Positions 47,757 through 56,400 are shown, numbered from the stretch's first letter. The stretch: DNA of 64,000 nucleotides from Pseudomonas fluvialis (GCF_002234375.1 NZ_NMQV01000023.1:40299-104298), one strand, 5' to 3'. The notes: generated by a model from the sequence alone, not told the origin. A program made the numbers and translations.

Positions 47757-48533
47757 GTGTCCCGAGTGTTGTTGATCTGCTGCAGCCTGCTGCTGGCTAC
47801 CGCACAGGCCGAGGACAGCGCAGCGCTGCGCTTTTGCTATGAAGACAGTGACTCCTACCCCTGGGTAATGCGGGGAGGCGAGGGGTTGAATATCGAATTG
47901 CTGCGCGAGGTAGGCGAGCATCTGCAACGGCCTATCGAGTTTATTGCCGTGCCTTGGCGGCGTTGCCTGGCGGGCCTGCAGCAGGGGCGCTACGACGGTG
48001 CCTTTGCGGCCAGCTACCAGGCCGAGCGTGCCTTGCTGGGGCGCTATCCGCTGGATGCCCAAGGCAGTGTGGATAGCAGTCGGCGCCTGCATACCGGCGA
48101 TTATGCGCTCTACCACCGTGTCGAGCAGATCCCTCACTGGGATGGCCAGCGTTTGCAGGTGAATGGCTCGGTGGGGTCGCTCAGTGGCTTCTCCATCGTG
48201 CCTTTCCTGCATCAGTTGGGCGCACGCGTGGACGAAAGTAGTCGCGAACCCCAGGCCCTGTTGCGCATGCTGGCCAGCCGGCGTGTCTCGGCAGTGGCGT
48301 TACAGAGTGCCCGTGCCGATTTCATTCTGCAGGGGGATGCCCAGTTAGCGGCGAGCATCCGCAAGGCGCCGCTGCCGCTGCAGGTCAAACCTTACTTCCT
48401 GATGCTCAGTGCGCCGCTCTGCGACCGTGATGGCGAATTGGCCGAGCGCATCTGGGACAGCGTGCGCAGGGTGCGCGAGTCGCCAGGCTATCAAGCCCGT
48501 GAACGTACCCTGCACGGCCTGCCAGATTCCTGA
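47757..48533 (+). CDS. Periplasmic solute-binding protein, family 3
   Basis: 258 residues with a signal peptide (MSRVLLICCSLLLATAQA), then an SBP_bac_3-like fold: LRFCYEDSDSYPWVMR, GLNIELLREVGEHLQRPIEF, VPWRRCLAGLQQGRYDGAFA. The start is GTG 47757 with AAGGAG 6 bases upstream; the open frame extending upstream is not coding. There is no cognate ABC permease beside it; a chemoreceptor gene follows instead, so it may present a ligand to that receptor or work with a distant transporter. Confidence 0.85.
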   Translation: MSRVLLICCSLLLATAQAEDSAALRFCYEDSDSYPWVMRGGEGLNIELLREVGEHLQRPIEFIAVPWRRCLAGLQQGRYDGAFAASYQAERALLGRYPLDAQGSVDSSRRLHTGDYALYHRVEQIPHWDGQRLQVNGSVGSLSGFSIVPFLHQLGARVDESSREPQALLRMLASRRVSAVALQSARADFILQGDAQLAASIRKAPLPLQVKPYFLMLSAPLCDRDGELAERIWDSVRRVRESPGYQARERTLHGLPDS

Positions 48534-48665
48534 CTGACTGGTTAGTCGTTATCTTGACTGCAATCAGGGACGTGGCGAACTGTCCGAGTGATTCTGTCAG
48601 GTATGAAGGCTGGCCGGTGTGCTACGGCGGGCCTTGCCCACCTGATCCGCCTCGGGATGTCTGTC

Positions 48666-50684
48666 ATGAAAACCCTCTTTGTACCCGCCACCGCGTTGAT
48701 GAACCGGCTCAACTATCCCAGCAAGTTTGGCCTGATCGGTGCTCTGGTACTGCTGGCCTTCGCCAGCCTGATGTGGGCCCTGGCCAGTGAGTTGCGGGAA
48801 ACCATCGAGCGCTCGCGCAACGAACTGGTGGCGACCGCGCTGACCCGCCCGCTGGCCCGGATGGTTGAGTTGACCCAGCAGCATCGCGGCTTGTCCTCGA
48901 TGGTGCTGGGCGGCAATGCAGACATGCGGGATAAGCGTGCGCAGCGCGCCGAAGAGGTATCGCGTGCGCTGGCCAGCCTGCGTGCCAGTCTGGCCGAGGA
49001 CAAGCGCCAGCTGCCCGCCTGGCAGCAGATCGAGCGGGATTGGCAGGTGTTGCAAGCGCAGGGGCTACAACTGGAGCGCGCCGCCAATTTCCACGCGCAC
49101 ACCGAGCTGGTGGCGCAGTTGCTGCGCTTGCAGATTCAGCTGGCCGATGCCTATGGCCTGAGTTTCGATCCGGACGAAGCGAGCTTCTACCTGATGACGG
49201 CGGCAATCAATCGTTTGCCATTTTTGCTCGAACGCTTTGGCCGCTTGCGTGCCCAGGGCTCCGGTGCGCTGGCCCAGGGGCATGCCGATAGTGCTCAGCG
49301 CATTGCCTTGAGCGTACTCAACGAGGAAATCCGCAGTGCCATGCTGGATGTGGAGGCTGGCCTGGCCAAGGTGGCCGAGCAACGCCCGGAGCTGCGTTTG
49401 TCGCTTGAACAGGCGGTGGCAGCGCTCTATCAGAAAATCCAGCGGGTTGAGCAGGTCGTCCAGGGCATGCTGCTGCATGAGGATTTTCAGTCGACCAGTG
49501 CTGCGCAGTTTTTCGAGCTGACCACCGAGGGGATCACGATCGGTTATCAACAGATGAACCAGGTACTCTTGCCGACCCTCGACCAGTTGCTCGAACAGCG
49601 CATGGCTGAGGCCCAGCAGGTGCTGTACTTCAACCTATTACTGGCCGTGCTGGTACTGGCGGTGATCGGCTACCTGTCGATGGGTGCCTACCTGTCGGTG
49701 ATGAACAGCATTCGCTGCCTGCGCGAGGGCAGCGAGCGCCTGGCGCGTGGTGAGCTGAGTAGTCATATCCAGCTGGCGGCGCGCGATGAATTGCGCTTTG
49801 TCGCAGCGGGCTTCAATGCCATGGCTGAGGCCATGCGTGGCCTGATTGCAGGCATCAAGGGCAATGCCGGCGAAGTAGCCGATGCCGCGCGTGACCTGGT
49901 GACGGCTTCCGGGCAGATTCATGTGGCATCACAGAAACAGAGCGACGCGGCTTCCAACATGGCGGCGGCGGTGGAGCAGATGACCGTGGGAATCGAGCAT
50001 ATCGCCCGCGGTGCCGGTGCGGCGGATGAGCTGGCGGTCCGCTCTGGCGAGCTGTCGCGCGATGGGGGGGCGATTGTCGCATCGGTGGTGCAGGAGATCA
50101 GTGAAATTGCCGTATCGGTTGCCGAGTCGGCGCGTACTGTCGAGGAACTTGGTGAGCGCTCCGGGCAGATTTCCGCCATCGTCGGGGTGATTGGTGACAT
50201 TGCCGCGCAGACCAACCTGCTGGCGCTCAATGCGGCCATCGAGGCGGCGCGGGCGGGTGAGCAGGGGCGCGGTTTTGCCGTGGTCGCCGATGAGGTGCGT
50301 AACCTGGCGGCGCGCACGGCCAACTCCACGCGGGAAATCTCCGAGATGGTCAAGAGCATCCAGCAGGGTACGGCAGGTGCCGTGGAGGGCATGGAGCGGG
50401 GTGTCGAGCGGGTCAACGCCGGGGTGGCGCGTGCCGAGAAAGCGGGCGAAGCCATGGCGCGCATTCGCCAGGCGGCCGAACAGGTGCAGGCCACGGTGGC
50501 GGAGATTTCTCATGCGCTGCGTGAGCAGAGCAGTGCATCCACGGAAATCGCCCAGCAGGTGGAGATGATCGCGCGCATGGCCGAAGAGAACGGCCTGGCG
50601 GTGGCCAGTAATCACCAGACGGCGGCCAGCCTGGGGACGTTGGCGGATACGCTGCTGGGCAATGTCGGTCGTTTTCGTACCTGA
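48666..50684 (+). CDS. Methyl-accepting chemotaxis protein with helical sensor domain
   Basis: 672 residues (ATG 48666; ATG 48657 three codons upstream is possible). First membrane helix about 19-40, a long all-helical periplasmic domain (about 42-325) with [13 protein letters not shown] near its start, resembling nitrate/nitrite-type (NIT) or PilJ-like helical bundles, second helix about 328-352, HAMP (about 355-405), then the signalling domain with tip [19 protein letters not shown]. Ligand unknown. Downstream of a solute-binding protein gene in the same direction (132-base gap). Confidence 0.9.
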   Translation: MKTLFVPATALMNRLNYPSKFGLIGALVLLAFASLMWALASELRETIERSRNELVATALTRPLARMVELTQQHRGLSSMVLGGNADMRDKRAQRAEEVSRALASLRASLAEDKRQLPAWQQIERDWQVLQAQGLQLERAANFHAHTELVAQLLRLQIQLADAYGLSFDPDEASFYLMTAAINRLPFLLERFGRLRAQGSGALAQGHADSAQRIALSVLNEEIRSAMLDVEAGLAKVAEQRPELRLSLEQAVAALYQKIQRVEQVVQGMLLHEDFQSTSAAQFFELTTEGITIGYQQMNQVLLPTLDQLLEQRMAEAQQVLYFNLLLAVLVLAVIGYLSMGAYLSVMNSIRCLREGSERLARGELSSHIQLAARDELRFVAAGFNAMAEAMRGLIAGIKGNAGEVADAARDLVTASGQIHVASQKQSDAASNMAAAVEQMTVGIEHIARGAGAADELAVRSGELSRDGGAIVASVVQEISEIAVSVAESARTVEELGERSGQISAIVGVIGDIAAQTNLLALNAAIEAARAGEQGRGFAVVADEVRNLAARTANSTREISEMVKSIQQGTAGAVEGMERGVERVNAGVARAEKAGEAMARIRQAAEQVQATVAEISHALREQSSASTEIAQQVEMIARMAEENGLAVASNHQTAASLGTLADTLLGNVGRFRT

Positions 50685-50894
50685 AACTGTGTCTTGCACG
50701 CTGCGGCGCGCATCAAGACAGCAATGCGGTGAACTGCGCGTTATGTCTACTGCCCGCCATCGGTGCGCCTGTGGCACACTCTGTTCTTTCGCAGGGCATA
50801 ATGTGTTTCCTGCTGTTTCAGCTGCTGCGGGCCTGTACCGCCAGCCCTTGCATGATGGCCGCTGCGTGCGACCGAAGAACAAAGAGGAAAGACT

Positions 50895-52016
50895 GTGCAC
50901 AACGTCGTGATCAGTGGCACCGGCTTGTTTACTCCCGCCAACAGCATCTCCAACGAGGAACTGGTGCTGGCCTTCAATACCTATGTTCAGCAGTTCAATG
51001 CTGAACATGCCGCCGCCATCGAGCGTGGTGAAGTCGAGGCGCTGAGTGAGTCCAGCGTGGCCTTCATCGAGAAGGCGTCCGGCATCAAGAGTCGTTTCGT
51101 TATCGATAAGGCCGGCATCCTCGATCCGCAGCGTATGACCCCGCGCATTCCCGAGCGGAGCAATGACGAGCTGGGCATTCTGGCCGAAATGGCCGTGGCT
51201 GCAGCCCGCGAAGCCCTGCAGCGCGCCGGACGCAGCGCCGCGGATATCGACGGTGTCATCGTTGCCTGCTCGAACCTGCAGCGTGCCTATCCCGCCGTGG
51301 CTATCGAAGTTCAGGCGGCCCTGGGTATTCAGGGCTGGGGCTACGACATGAACGTGGCCTGCTCTTCGGCCACCTTTGGTATCCAGGCGGCGACCAACGC
51401 AGTACAGACCGGGCAAGCCCGTGCCATCCTGATGGTCAATCCGGAAATCTGCACCGGCCACCTCAATTTCCGTGACCGTGACAGCCACTTCATCTTTGGC
51501 GATGCGGCTACTGCCGTGATCATCGAACGTGCTGATCAGGCCAGCTCGGCGCAGCAGTTCGAAATCGTCGGCACCAAGCTGATCACGCAGTTCTCCAACA
51601 ACATCCGCAATAATTTCGGCTTCCTCAATCGCTGTGCCGAGGAAGGTATCGGTGCCCGCGACAAGCTGTTTGTCCAGGAAGGGCGCAAGGTGTTCCGCGA
51701 TGTCTGTCCGATGGTGGCCGAGCTGATTGCCGCGCACCTGGCCGAGCATCAGCTGGAGGTGTCCGCTGTACGGCGCTTCTGGTTGCACCAGGCCAACCTG
51801 AACATGAACCTGCTGATCACCCGCAAGCTGCTTGGCCGCGATGCCGAGCCGCATGAAGCACCGGTGATTCTCGACAGCTATGCCAACACCAGTTCGGCCG
51901 GTTCGGTCATTGCCCTGCACAAGTACCAGGACGACCTGCCGGCGGGCAGCGTGGGGGTGCTCAGCTCCTTCGGTGCCGGTTACTCGATTGGTAGCGTGAT
52001 CCTGCGCAAGCGCTGA
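50895..52016 (+). CDS. Beta-ketoacyl-ACP synthase III (FabH-like, shunt type)
   Basis: 373-residue KAS III. Catalytic triad Cys156 ([10 protein letters not shown]), His298 (LHQANLNMN) and Asn331 (NTSSAG). It is longer than classical FabH (about 317) and resembles the P. aeruginosa enzyme that condenses octanoyl-CoA from beta-oxidation with malonyl-ACP, feeding fatty acids back into synthesis (established there; assigned here by likeness). GAGGAAAG lies upstream of the ATG. A strong terminator follows. Confidence 0.9.
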   Translation: MHNVVISGTGLFTPANSISNEELVLAFNTYVQQFNAEHAAAIERGEVEALSESSVAFIEKASGIKSRFVIDKAGILDPQRMTPRIPERSNDELGILAEMAVAAAREALQRAGRSAADIDGVIVACSNLQRAYPAVAIEVQAALGIQGWGYDMNVACSSATFGIQAATNAVQTGQARAILMVNPEICTGHLNFRDRDSHFIFGDAATAVIIERADQASSAQQFEIVGTKLITQFSNNIRNNFGFLNRCAEEGIGARDKLFVQEGRKVFRDVCPMVAELIAAHLAEHQLEVSAVRRFWLHQANLNMNLLITRKLLGRDAEPHEAPVILDSYANTSSAGSVIALHKYQDDLPAGSVGVLSSFGAGYSIGSVILRKR

Positions 52017-52025
52017 GAGAGCGAG

Positions 52026-52059
52026 CAATAAAAAACCGGCTTAGGCCGGTTTTTTATTG
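52026..52059 (+). terminator. Terminator after the KAS III gene
   Basis: Stem ACCGGC / GCCGGT with TTAG loop, extended by A6/T6 and flanking CAAT/ATTG pairs (52026-52059). Ten bases past the stop. Confidence 0.95.
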
Positions 52060-52062
52060 TTT

Positions 52063-52082
52063 ACGGAACTTAAAAGTTCCGT
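52063..52082. repeat. 20-bp palindrome next to terminator
   Basis: ACGGAACTT (52063-52071), spacer AA, AAGTTCCGT (52074-52082): a perfect 9-bp inverted repeat. It directly follows the KAS III terminator and precedes a gene remnant. Could be an operator, a repeat unit or a scar of insertion or excision. Confidence 0.55.
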
Positions 52083-52118
52083 TGTCACTGAATTTTCATC
52101 TAACAGCCACTGCGCTGA

Positions 52119-52241
52119 AATAACTCCCGCCAAGATTCCCCCAACACCGCGGGTTGTACCCGCGTACCGACCGGCAATCGCAGCATGATGCAGAACGTGC
52201 CGCTGACGCCGGTGAAGATCGTCAGCGCCAAGAAGCTCTGA
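52119..52241 (+). pseudogene. C-terminal tail of a lost gene
   Basis: An open frame of 40 codons, bounded by an in-frame stop at 52116-52118 and ending TGA at 52239-52241. It reads like the end of a real protein (GCTRVPTGNRSMMQNVPLTP followed by VKIVSAKKL), with high third-position GC, and is followed 9 bases later by a terminator-like hairpin. No start codon with a ribosome-binding site gives a sensible protein, so it looks like the remnant of a truncated gene. Parent family not identified. Confidence 0.45.
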
Positions 52242-52250
52242 CCCCCTCCG

Positions 52251-52271
52251 ATGACCGGCCTCGCCGGTCAT
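52251..52271 (+). terminator. Hairpin after the gene remnant
   Basis: Perfect 9-bp stem ATGACCGGC / GCCGGTCAT with a 3-base loop, 9 bases past the TGA of the remnant. No strong T-run follows (CTCGCTTG). Confidence 0.6.
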
Positions 52272-52346
52272 CTCGCTTGCGGCAACGACGCGGCGGCCGA
52301 GCCGCTGCGCCCATCCGCGCACTGCTCTGCTACAGGAGATCGCGTA

Positions 52347-52766
52347 ATGAGTGCCCCACAAAGCCCCCTCAATACCCCCGAAGGCCAGGCCCAGCTGCTA
52401 CAGGACCTGCTCAGCGCCGAGCGTGCCGGTGCCAAGGTCGCTGGCGAATCGCTGCAGCAGGCCACCGATCCGCAGCAGCGCGAGCTGCTGGAGCAGATTC
52501 GCCAGGGCGAGATCGACAGTTGCAAGCTGCTGCTCAATTGCCTCAAGCACCTGGGTTTGGAGCCGAACCGGGATACCGGCGCCTTCTACGGCAAGGCCAT
52601 GGCCATCGAATCGCTGGACGAGCGCCTGCCCTTCGTCGATCGCGGTCAGCAGTGGGTCATCCGCAAACTGCGTGAGTACCTGCCCGGCTGCGACGACCCG
52701 CTGCTGCGCAGCGAGCTGGAGCAGATGCTGCGTATTCACGAAGAGAACAGCGCAGCGTCGCACTGA
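52347..52766 (+). CDS. DUF6306-like ferritin-fold small protein
   Basis: 139-residue helical protein (LLQDLLSAERAGAKVAGESL, GEIDSCKLLLNCLKHLGLEP, FYGKAMAIESLDERLPFVDR) that resembles DUF6306, a family with a ferritin-like helical bundle and no proven function. ATG 52347 has AGGAG 8 bases upstream. It lies between a gene remnant and the convergent GNAT-like gene, so it may be the survivor of a larger transferred or decaying unit. Confidence 0.75.
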   Translation: MSAPQSPLNTPEGQAQLLQDLLSAERAGAKVAGESLQQATDPQQRELLEQIRQGEIDSCKLLLNCLKHLGLEPNRDTGAFYGKAMAIESLDERLPFVDRGQQWVIRKLREYLPGCDDPLLRSELEQMLRIHEENSAASH

Positions 52767-52807
52767 TTTTTTCTCTTCGCGCCTATCGGTGCGTGCCTAT
52801 TGCGCCG

Positions 52808-53935
52808 TCAGTCAGCCTGCCGATACGGCAACGCCTGGCGTGCCGCCTCGGCATAGGCCTGTACACCCGCGCGTTCCTGAGTGAGGAATTCGGCCACCGC
52901 GGCACGCAAGCCGGGATGCGCCAGATAGTGCCAGGAGCGCGTGATCACCGGCACGAAGCCACGAATGAGCTTGTGCTCACCCTGCGCCCCGGCATCGAAC
53001 CGCTCCAGGCCGCCCGCGATGGCCTGATCGATACCCTGGTAAAAGCACGTCTCGAAGTGCAGCCGGTCGAACTCCGCCAGACAGCCCCAGTACCGACCGT
53101 ACAGGCCAGACGCACTGCGCAGGCTGAAGGCCATCGCCACCGGCCTCGAGCCCTGTAACGCCAGCACCACGCGAATCGCCTGCGGCATGCGCTCGGCCAA
53201 CAGGCTGAAGAATTGCCGAGTCAGATAGGGCGTCTGACCGCGGACCTGATAGGTGTTGGCGTAGCAGGCATAGACGAAATCCCATTCCGCCTCACTGAGC
53301 TCGTGCCCATCGCGCCACTCGAAGCTGATGCCCTGCCCCGCCACCTGTTCGCGTTCCTTGCGCAACTGCTTGCGCTTGCGCGAGGTCAGTGCATCGAGAA
53401 AGTCCTGAAAATCGCGGTAACCACGGTTGTGCCAATGAAACTGGCAGCCGATGCGCTCCAGCCAGCCATCCCGTCCCACCAGCAGCTGATCGGCCCGCGG
53501 CTCGCTGAAATTCACGTGAAGCCCCGACAGTTCCTGCCTTTCAAGCCCAGCGGTGAGTACATCGAGCAGCTCACCGGCAGCCTGTACGTCGCCCAGCAGG
53601 CGACTGCCGGTGACCGGGGTGAAAGGCACCGCGCAAAGCAGCTTGGGGTAGTAGGCGATGCCGGCCCGCTGGCAGGCATCCGCCCACGCCCAATCGAACA
53701 CGTACTCGCCGTACGAATGAAACTTGCGATACAGCGGCAAGGCTGCCTGCAACGCGCCCTGCGGGTCGCGCAGCAGGAGATGGGCAGGTTGCCAGCCGCT
53801 ACGCCCACCCACGCTGCCGCTGTCTTCCAGCGCGCAGAGGAAGGCGTGACGAAGGAAGGGCTGATCATCGCTCAGCAGCGCATCCCATTCGGCGGGAGGC
53901 AGTTCGGCGAGGCGGTACAGGGTCTGGATAGGCAT
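52808..53935 (-). CDS. GNAT/FemAB-like acyltransferase (DUF482)
   Basis: 375 residues of the peptidogalycan-biosynthesis/DUF482 type: tandem GNAT-like folds with CALEDSGSVGGRSGWQPAHL, PLYRKFHSYGEYVFDWAWAD, YYPKLLCAVPFTPVTGSRLL and GRYWGCLAEFDRLHFETCFY. The true start is ATG 53935 (MPIQTLYRLAE); the longer open frame continues into non-coding sequence. Substrate unknown. Upstream on the same strand is the porin gene, separated by a terminator. Confidence 0.87.
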   Translation of the reverse strand: MPIQTLYRLAELPPAEWDALLSDDQPFLRHAFLCALEDSGSVGGRSGWQPAHLLLRDPQGALQAALPLYRKFHSYGEYVFDWAWADACQRAGIAYYPKLLCAVPFTPVTGSRLLGDVQAAGELLDVLTAGLERQELSGLHVNFSEPRADQLLVGRDGWLERIGCQFHWHNRGYRDFQDFLDALTSRKRKQLRKEREQVAGQGISFEWRDGHELSEAEWDFVYACYANTYQVRGQTPYLTRQFFSLLAERMPQAIRVVLALQGSRPVAMAFSLRSASGLYGRYWGCLAEFDRLHFETCFYQGIDQAIAGGLERFDAGAQGEHKLIRGFVPVITRSWHYLAHPGLRAAVAEFLTQERAGVQAYAEAARQALPYRQAD

Positions 53936-53962
53936 GCGCGCAGTCTGGCCTGTCCCGCAGGC

Positions 53963-53989
53963 GAAAAAAAGCCCCGCCAGGGCGGGGCT
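53963..53989 (-). terminator. Terminator of the porin gene
   Basis: Stem AGCCCCGCC / GGCGGGGCT (53970-53978 and 53981-53989). On the minus strand it is followed by seven T. It lies 30 bases past the porin stop. Confidence 0.92.
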
Positions 53990-54018
53990 CAATGGAGCAT
54001 CACGGATGAGGTGATGTT

Positions 54019-55308
54019 TTAGAACACGTACTGGGCACGCAGGCTGATGGCGTCGCCGTCGTCGTCGCCATTGGCGTTTACCACGTCGTCCACGCTGGTC
54101 TTCAAGTAGTTGGCCGACAGCTTGACCGACTCGTTGGCATACCAGTTCACACCGATGGTGTGGGTCTTGGCACCGGCTTTGGCGCTGTCCAGCGCACCGA
54201 CATAACCGCTCGGGGCGATACCGGTCTCGTCGACGGTGATGTCGTCGAAGCGGTAGAACACTTCCCACGCACCGATCTGCTTGTTCTCCGGCTTGATCTT
54301 GTCGAACTTGCCGCCATCGAGCTTGTAGGAGCGCGACTCGCCGGTGAGGGTGTAGGCCAGCTGCACGTTGTAGCCGGACGCTTCCAGATCCTCGAAACCA
54401 TCCTGGGCGTCGACGGTGCGGGTCAGGTATTCACCCTGAACCGAGAACGGGCCGATCATGTAAGCCGCTTCCAGACCCCAGGCCTGATCGCTGCCGTCGG
54501 TGCGAGTGCCGCCGAAGGTGGCGCGGTTGCCGTTGGCACTGTCTTCGGTGGTGCCACGCACGGACAGGCGCGGACGGATGCGTTCCAGGTAACCTTCTTC
54601 CACGTCACGCTGACCGAAGCTCGCGCCCAAGTGCAGCACCTGGTCCTTCTCGACGATCGGGGCGATCACGCCACGCAGCACGAAGCTGGTGTTGTTGGCG
54701 CCATCTTCGTCCTCGAGCATGTCGACGCCGTCGCCACCATCCTGACGATAGGCACCGGCCTCGCCGTGGAACATGCCGACAGTGGTACGCACGCGGATGC
54801 CTTCGCCGTCTTCGTGGTCGTTCAGCCAGGGCGCCAGGTCATAGATCGCCGAGCGCTCGATGGCGGTGATCCACTTGGAGCTGACGGCTTCTTCCAGGCC
54901 GAACGTCGGGTTGATACGACCAACCGAAACCTGGACCGGCTTCCAGCCGTTGTAGTGGATGGCCAGCTCCTGCCAATCGCTGGAATCGTTGCCAAAGTTG
55001 CGGTGGAAGGTGTAGCCCCAATCGGTGAAGGCAACACCGGAAATCTCCAGACGCGCACGACGGAAGTAGGTCTCATCTGCGCGCTCGCCGTTCCGGGTGT
55101 AGAAACCATCGAAGCTGTCGGCATCAGCCTGCAGACGGCCATTGATCTTGAACGAGAACTCCTTGTCGGTGGTTTCGACCTCCAGGCCGCCCTTGGTCTT
55201 GATAACGAGATCGGCGCCGTCGGTGGTGACGGTACCGGCGAAAGTCTGGGCGGAAACGGCCAGAGCGAGGGCGCTGGCGGCGAAACCGGCGAAGTGCTTA
55301 CGGATCAT
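54019..55308 (-). CDS. OprO/OprP-type phosphate- or polyphosphate-selective porin
   Basis: 429 residues. Signal peptide (MIRKHFAGFAASALALAVSAQTFA), then a 16-strand porin pattern beginning VIKTKGGLEVETTDKEFSF and FSFKINGRLQADAD, typical of the OprO/OprP family, and ending in the C-terminal Phe (AQYVF) that directs outer-membrane assembly. OprP prefers phosphate and OprO pyrophosphate; the discriminating pore residues cannot be assigned here by eye. The start has GGGGA 8 bases upstream. A half Pho-box and a 24-base dyad lie in its promoter region. An exported pyrophosphatase is encoded 0.4 kb away. Confidence 0.92.
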   Translation of the reverse strand: MIRKHFAGFAASALALAVSAQTFAGTVTTDGADLVIKTKGGLEVETTDKEFSFKINGRLQADADSFDGFYTRNGERADETYFRRARLEISGVAFTDWGYTFHRNFGNDSSDWQELAIHYNGWKPVQVSVGRINPTFGLEEAVSSKWITAIERSAIYDLAPWLNDHEDGEGIRVRTTVGMFHGEAGAYRQDGGDGVDMLEDEDGANNTSFVLRGVIAPIVEKDQVLHLGASFGQRDVEEGYLERIRPRLSVRGTTEDSANGNRATFGGTRTDGSDQAWGLEAAYMIGPFSVQGEYLTRTVDAQDGFEDLEASGYNVQLAYTLTGESRSYKLDGGKFDKIKPENKQIGAWEVFYRFDDITVDETGIAPSGYVGALDSAKAGAKTHTIGVNWYANESVKLSANYLKTSVDDVVNANGDDDGDAISLRAQYVF

Positions 55309-55386
55309 CCAAAATTCCCCTTTATGTTTAGCGTCGGAAACACACGAGATGGGCTCTTTGTGTTGGGGGGAATCTTGGCGGCGGCG

Positions 55387-55410
55387 TATGTCAGCCAAAT
55401 GGCTGATATG
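55387..55410. promoter_or_regulatory. Near-perfect 24-base dyad upstream of the porin
   Basis: TATGTCAGCCA (55387-55397), spacer AA, TGGCTGATATG (55400-55410): 9 of 11 positions are symmetrical, with a perfect TCAGCCA/TGGCTGA core. It lies about 80-100 bases before the porin start. Its size fits a dimeric repressor or activator site; the regulator is unknown. Confidence 0.5.
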
Positions 55411-55427
55411 TAAATCTTTTGTGACAG
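55409..55427 (-). promoter_or_regulatory. Candidate partial Pho box upstream of the porin
   Basis: On the minus strand CTGTCAC (55421-55427), the PhoB half-site, is followed by AAAA and a poorly conserved second half (GATTTACAT). It lies about 115 bases before the porin ATG. OprO/OprP genes are PhoB-controlled in P. aeruginosa, which makes the site plausible, but the second repeat is weak. Confidence 0.35.
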
Positions 55428-55438
55428 CGGAACTTTCC

Positions 55439-55621
55439 GTGGAGCCGCATCACAGAGCGGCTGCGGCACTTTTTCGTCAGCTGCGAACGTTGCGCTCGCT
55501 GGGAGCGTCGGGCTTTACCGCGCGCCAGCTCGGCGGCTATGCGCAGGTTGACCGCCGTGAGTTGGGCAAGGTGGCCACTCGCAAGCTCGGCTACCTGTTC
55601 CAGTATCGCCAGGCGCACTAG
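55439..55621 (+). CDS. Small basic hypothetical protein
   Basis: 60 residues from GTG 55439 (MEPHHRAAAALFRQLRTLRS). Strongly basic and helical (RQLGGYAQVDRRELGKVATR); GGAA lies 6 bases upstream. It ends 11 bases before a strong bidirectional hairpin, which supports a real transcript. No family recognised. It is divergent from the porin and convergent with the pyrophosphatase gene. Confidence 0.5.
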   Translation: MEPHHRAAAALFRQLRTLRSLGASGFTARQLGGYAQVDRRELGKVATRKLGYLFQYRQAH

Positions 55622-55632
55622 GCCAGCAACGA

Positions 55633-55656
55633 CAAACCCCGCCGTGGCGGGGTTTG
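55633..55656. terminator. Bidirectional hairpin between the small ORF and the pyrophosphatase gene
   Basis: 10-bp stem CAAACCCCGC / GCGGGGTTTG with CGTG loop. Lies between two convergent coding ends. Confidence 0.85.
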
Positions 55657-55673
55657 TGGAGGAACGGTGGCTC

Positions 55674-56279
55674 TCAGTGTTTTTTCTGGTAGTTGTCCAT
55701 TGCCTGCTGAATCATCTTGCGGGCTTCTTCGGCGTTGCCGAAACCGTTCAGCTCAACCTTCTTACGACCTTCCGGGAGCTGTTTGTACACGCGGAAGAAG
55801 GCTTCGATGCGCTGGCGCTCGATGGCCGGCAGGTCGTCGATGTCCTGGATGGTGTCGTACGTGGGATCGATATCGCTGCTCGGCACGCCGATGATTTTCT
55901 CATCGGCCTCACCGCCATCGATCATCTTCAGGTAGCCGATTGGCCGGAACTTGATCAGCACGCCTGGATGCAGGGCCTCGCGGGTCAGTACCAGGGCGTC
56001 CAGCGGATCGTTGTCCCCCCCCAGGGTGCGCGGCAGCGAGCCGTAGTTGGCAGGGTAGACAACCGGCATGGACTGGAAGCGATCGACGAAGACCAAGCCT
56101 TCTTCATTGATTTCGTACTTGGTGAAGCTGCCAGCGGGGATTTCCACGGCCAGGTGCACGTCAGCCGGTGCATTATCGGCCTGTGCGGCATGGAACGGAT
56201 GGCTGATCGATTGGCTGGCCAGCAGGCTAGTGCTACCCAGGCATAGGGCAATACCGATGGCGAGCAGGGACTTTTGCAT
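55674..56279 (-). CDS. Exported inorganic pyrophosphatase
   Basis: Family I soluble PPase: hydrolyses pyrophosphate to two phosphates. 201 residues, with the whole catalytic set visible: VEIPAGS-KYE, YPANYG, GDNDPLD (the Asp triplet), the later IDGGEADEK and VYK. Unlike the ~175-residue cytosolic Ppa, it carries an N-terminal signal peptide (MQKSLLAIGIALCLGSTSLLA) and a short spacer, so it is predicted to work in the periplasm. The genomic partner is an OprO/OprP-type porin nearby. A CTGTCAC half Pho-box lies near 56366-56372 on its coding strand. Confidence 0.93.
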   Translation of the reverse strand: MQKSLLAIGIALCLGSTSLLASQSISHPFHAAQADNAPADVHLAVEIPAGSFTKYEINEEGLVFVDRFQSMPVVYPANYGSLPRTLGGDNDPLDALVLTREALHPGVLIKFRPIGYLKMIDGGEADEKIIGVPSSDIDPTYDTIQDIDDLPAIERQRIEAFFRVYKQLPEGRKKVELNGFGNAEEARKMIQQAMDNYQKKH

Positions 56280-56375
56280 GGTGACTCCTCAAGGAACAGG
56301 GGGGATTGCCCGGTCATCATGCGTGGTGACTGTGAGTGTTTTTTTACAAGGGGTTTGCCGTTGGGTGACAGTCAC

Positions 56376-56400
56376 AAAAAAGCCGGGCGCTGGCCCGGCT
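56376..56400 (-). terminator. Terminator of the DUF3108 gene
   Basis: 8-bp stem AGCCGGGC / GCCCGGCT (56381-56388 and 56393-56400). On the minus strand it is followed by TTTTTT. It lies 19 bases past the DUF3108 stop. Confidence 0.9.

Noticed and set aside
49929..52028. Long minus-strand frame (about 700 codons) across a chemoreceptor and the KAS III gene
   Set aside because: Spans two well-supported + strand genes and their intergenic region; composition effect.
52041..52361. 106-codon minus-strand frame over the terminator and remnant
   Set aside because: Reads through the KAS III terminator and palindrome, has no good start and no coding character.
54160..55413. 417-codon + strand frame opposite the porin
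   Set aside because: Shadow frame; the porin signal peptide and C-terminal Phe define the minus strand as coding.
56361..56375. Full Pho box upstream of the pyrophosphatase gene
   Set aside because: Only one CTGTCAC half-site is recognisable; the second half does not match, so I mention it but do not list it as a site.
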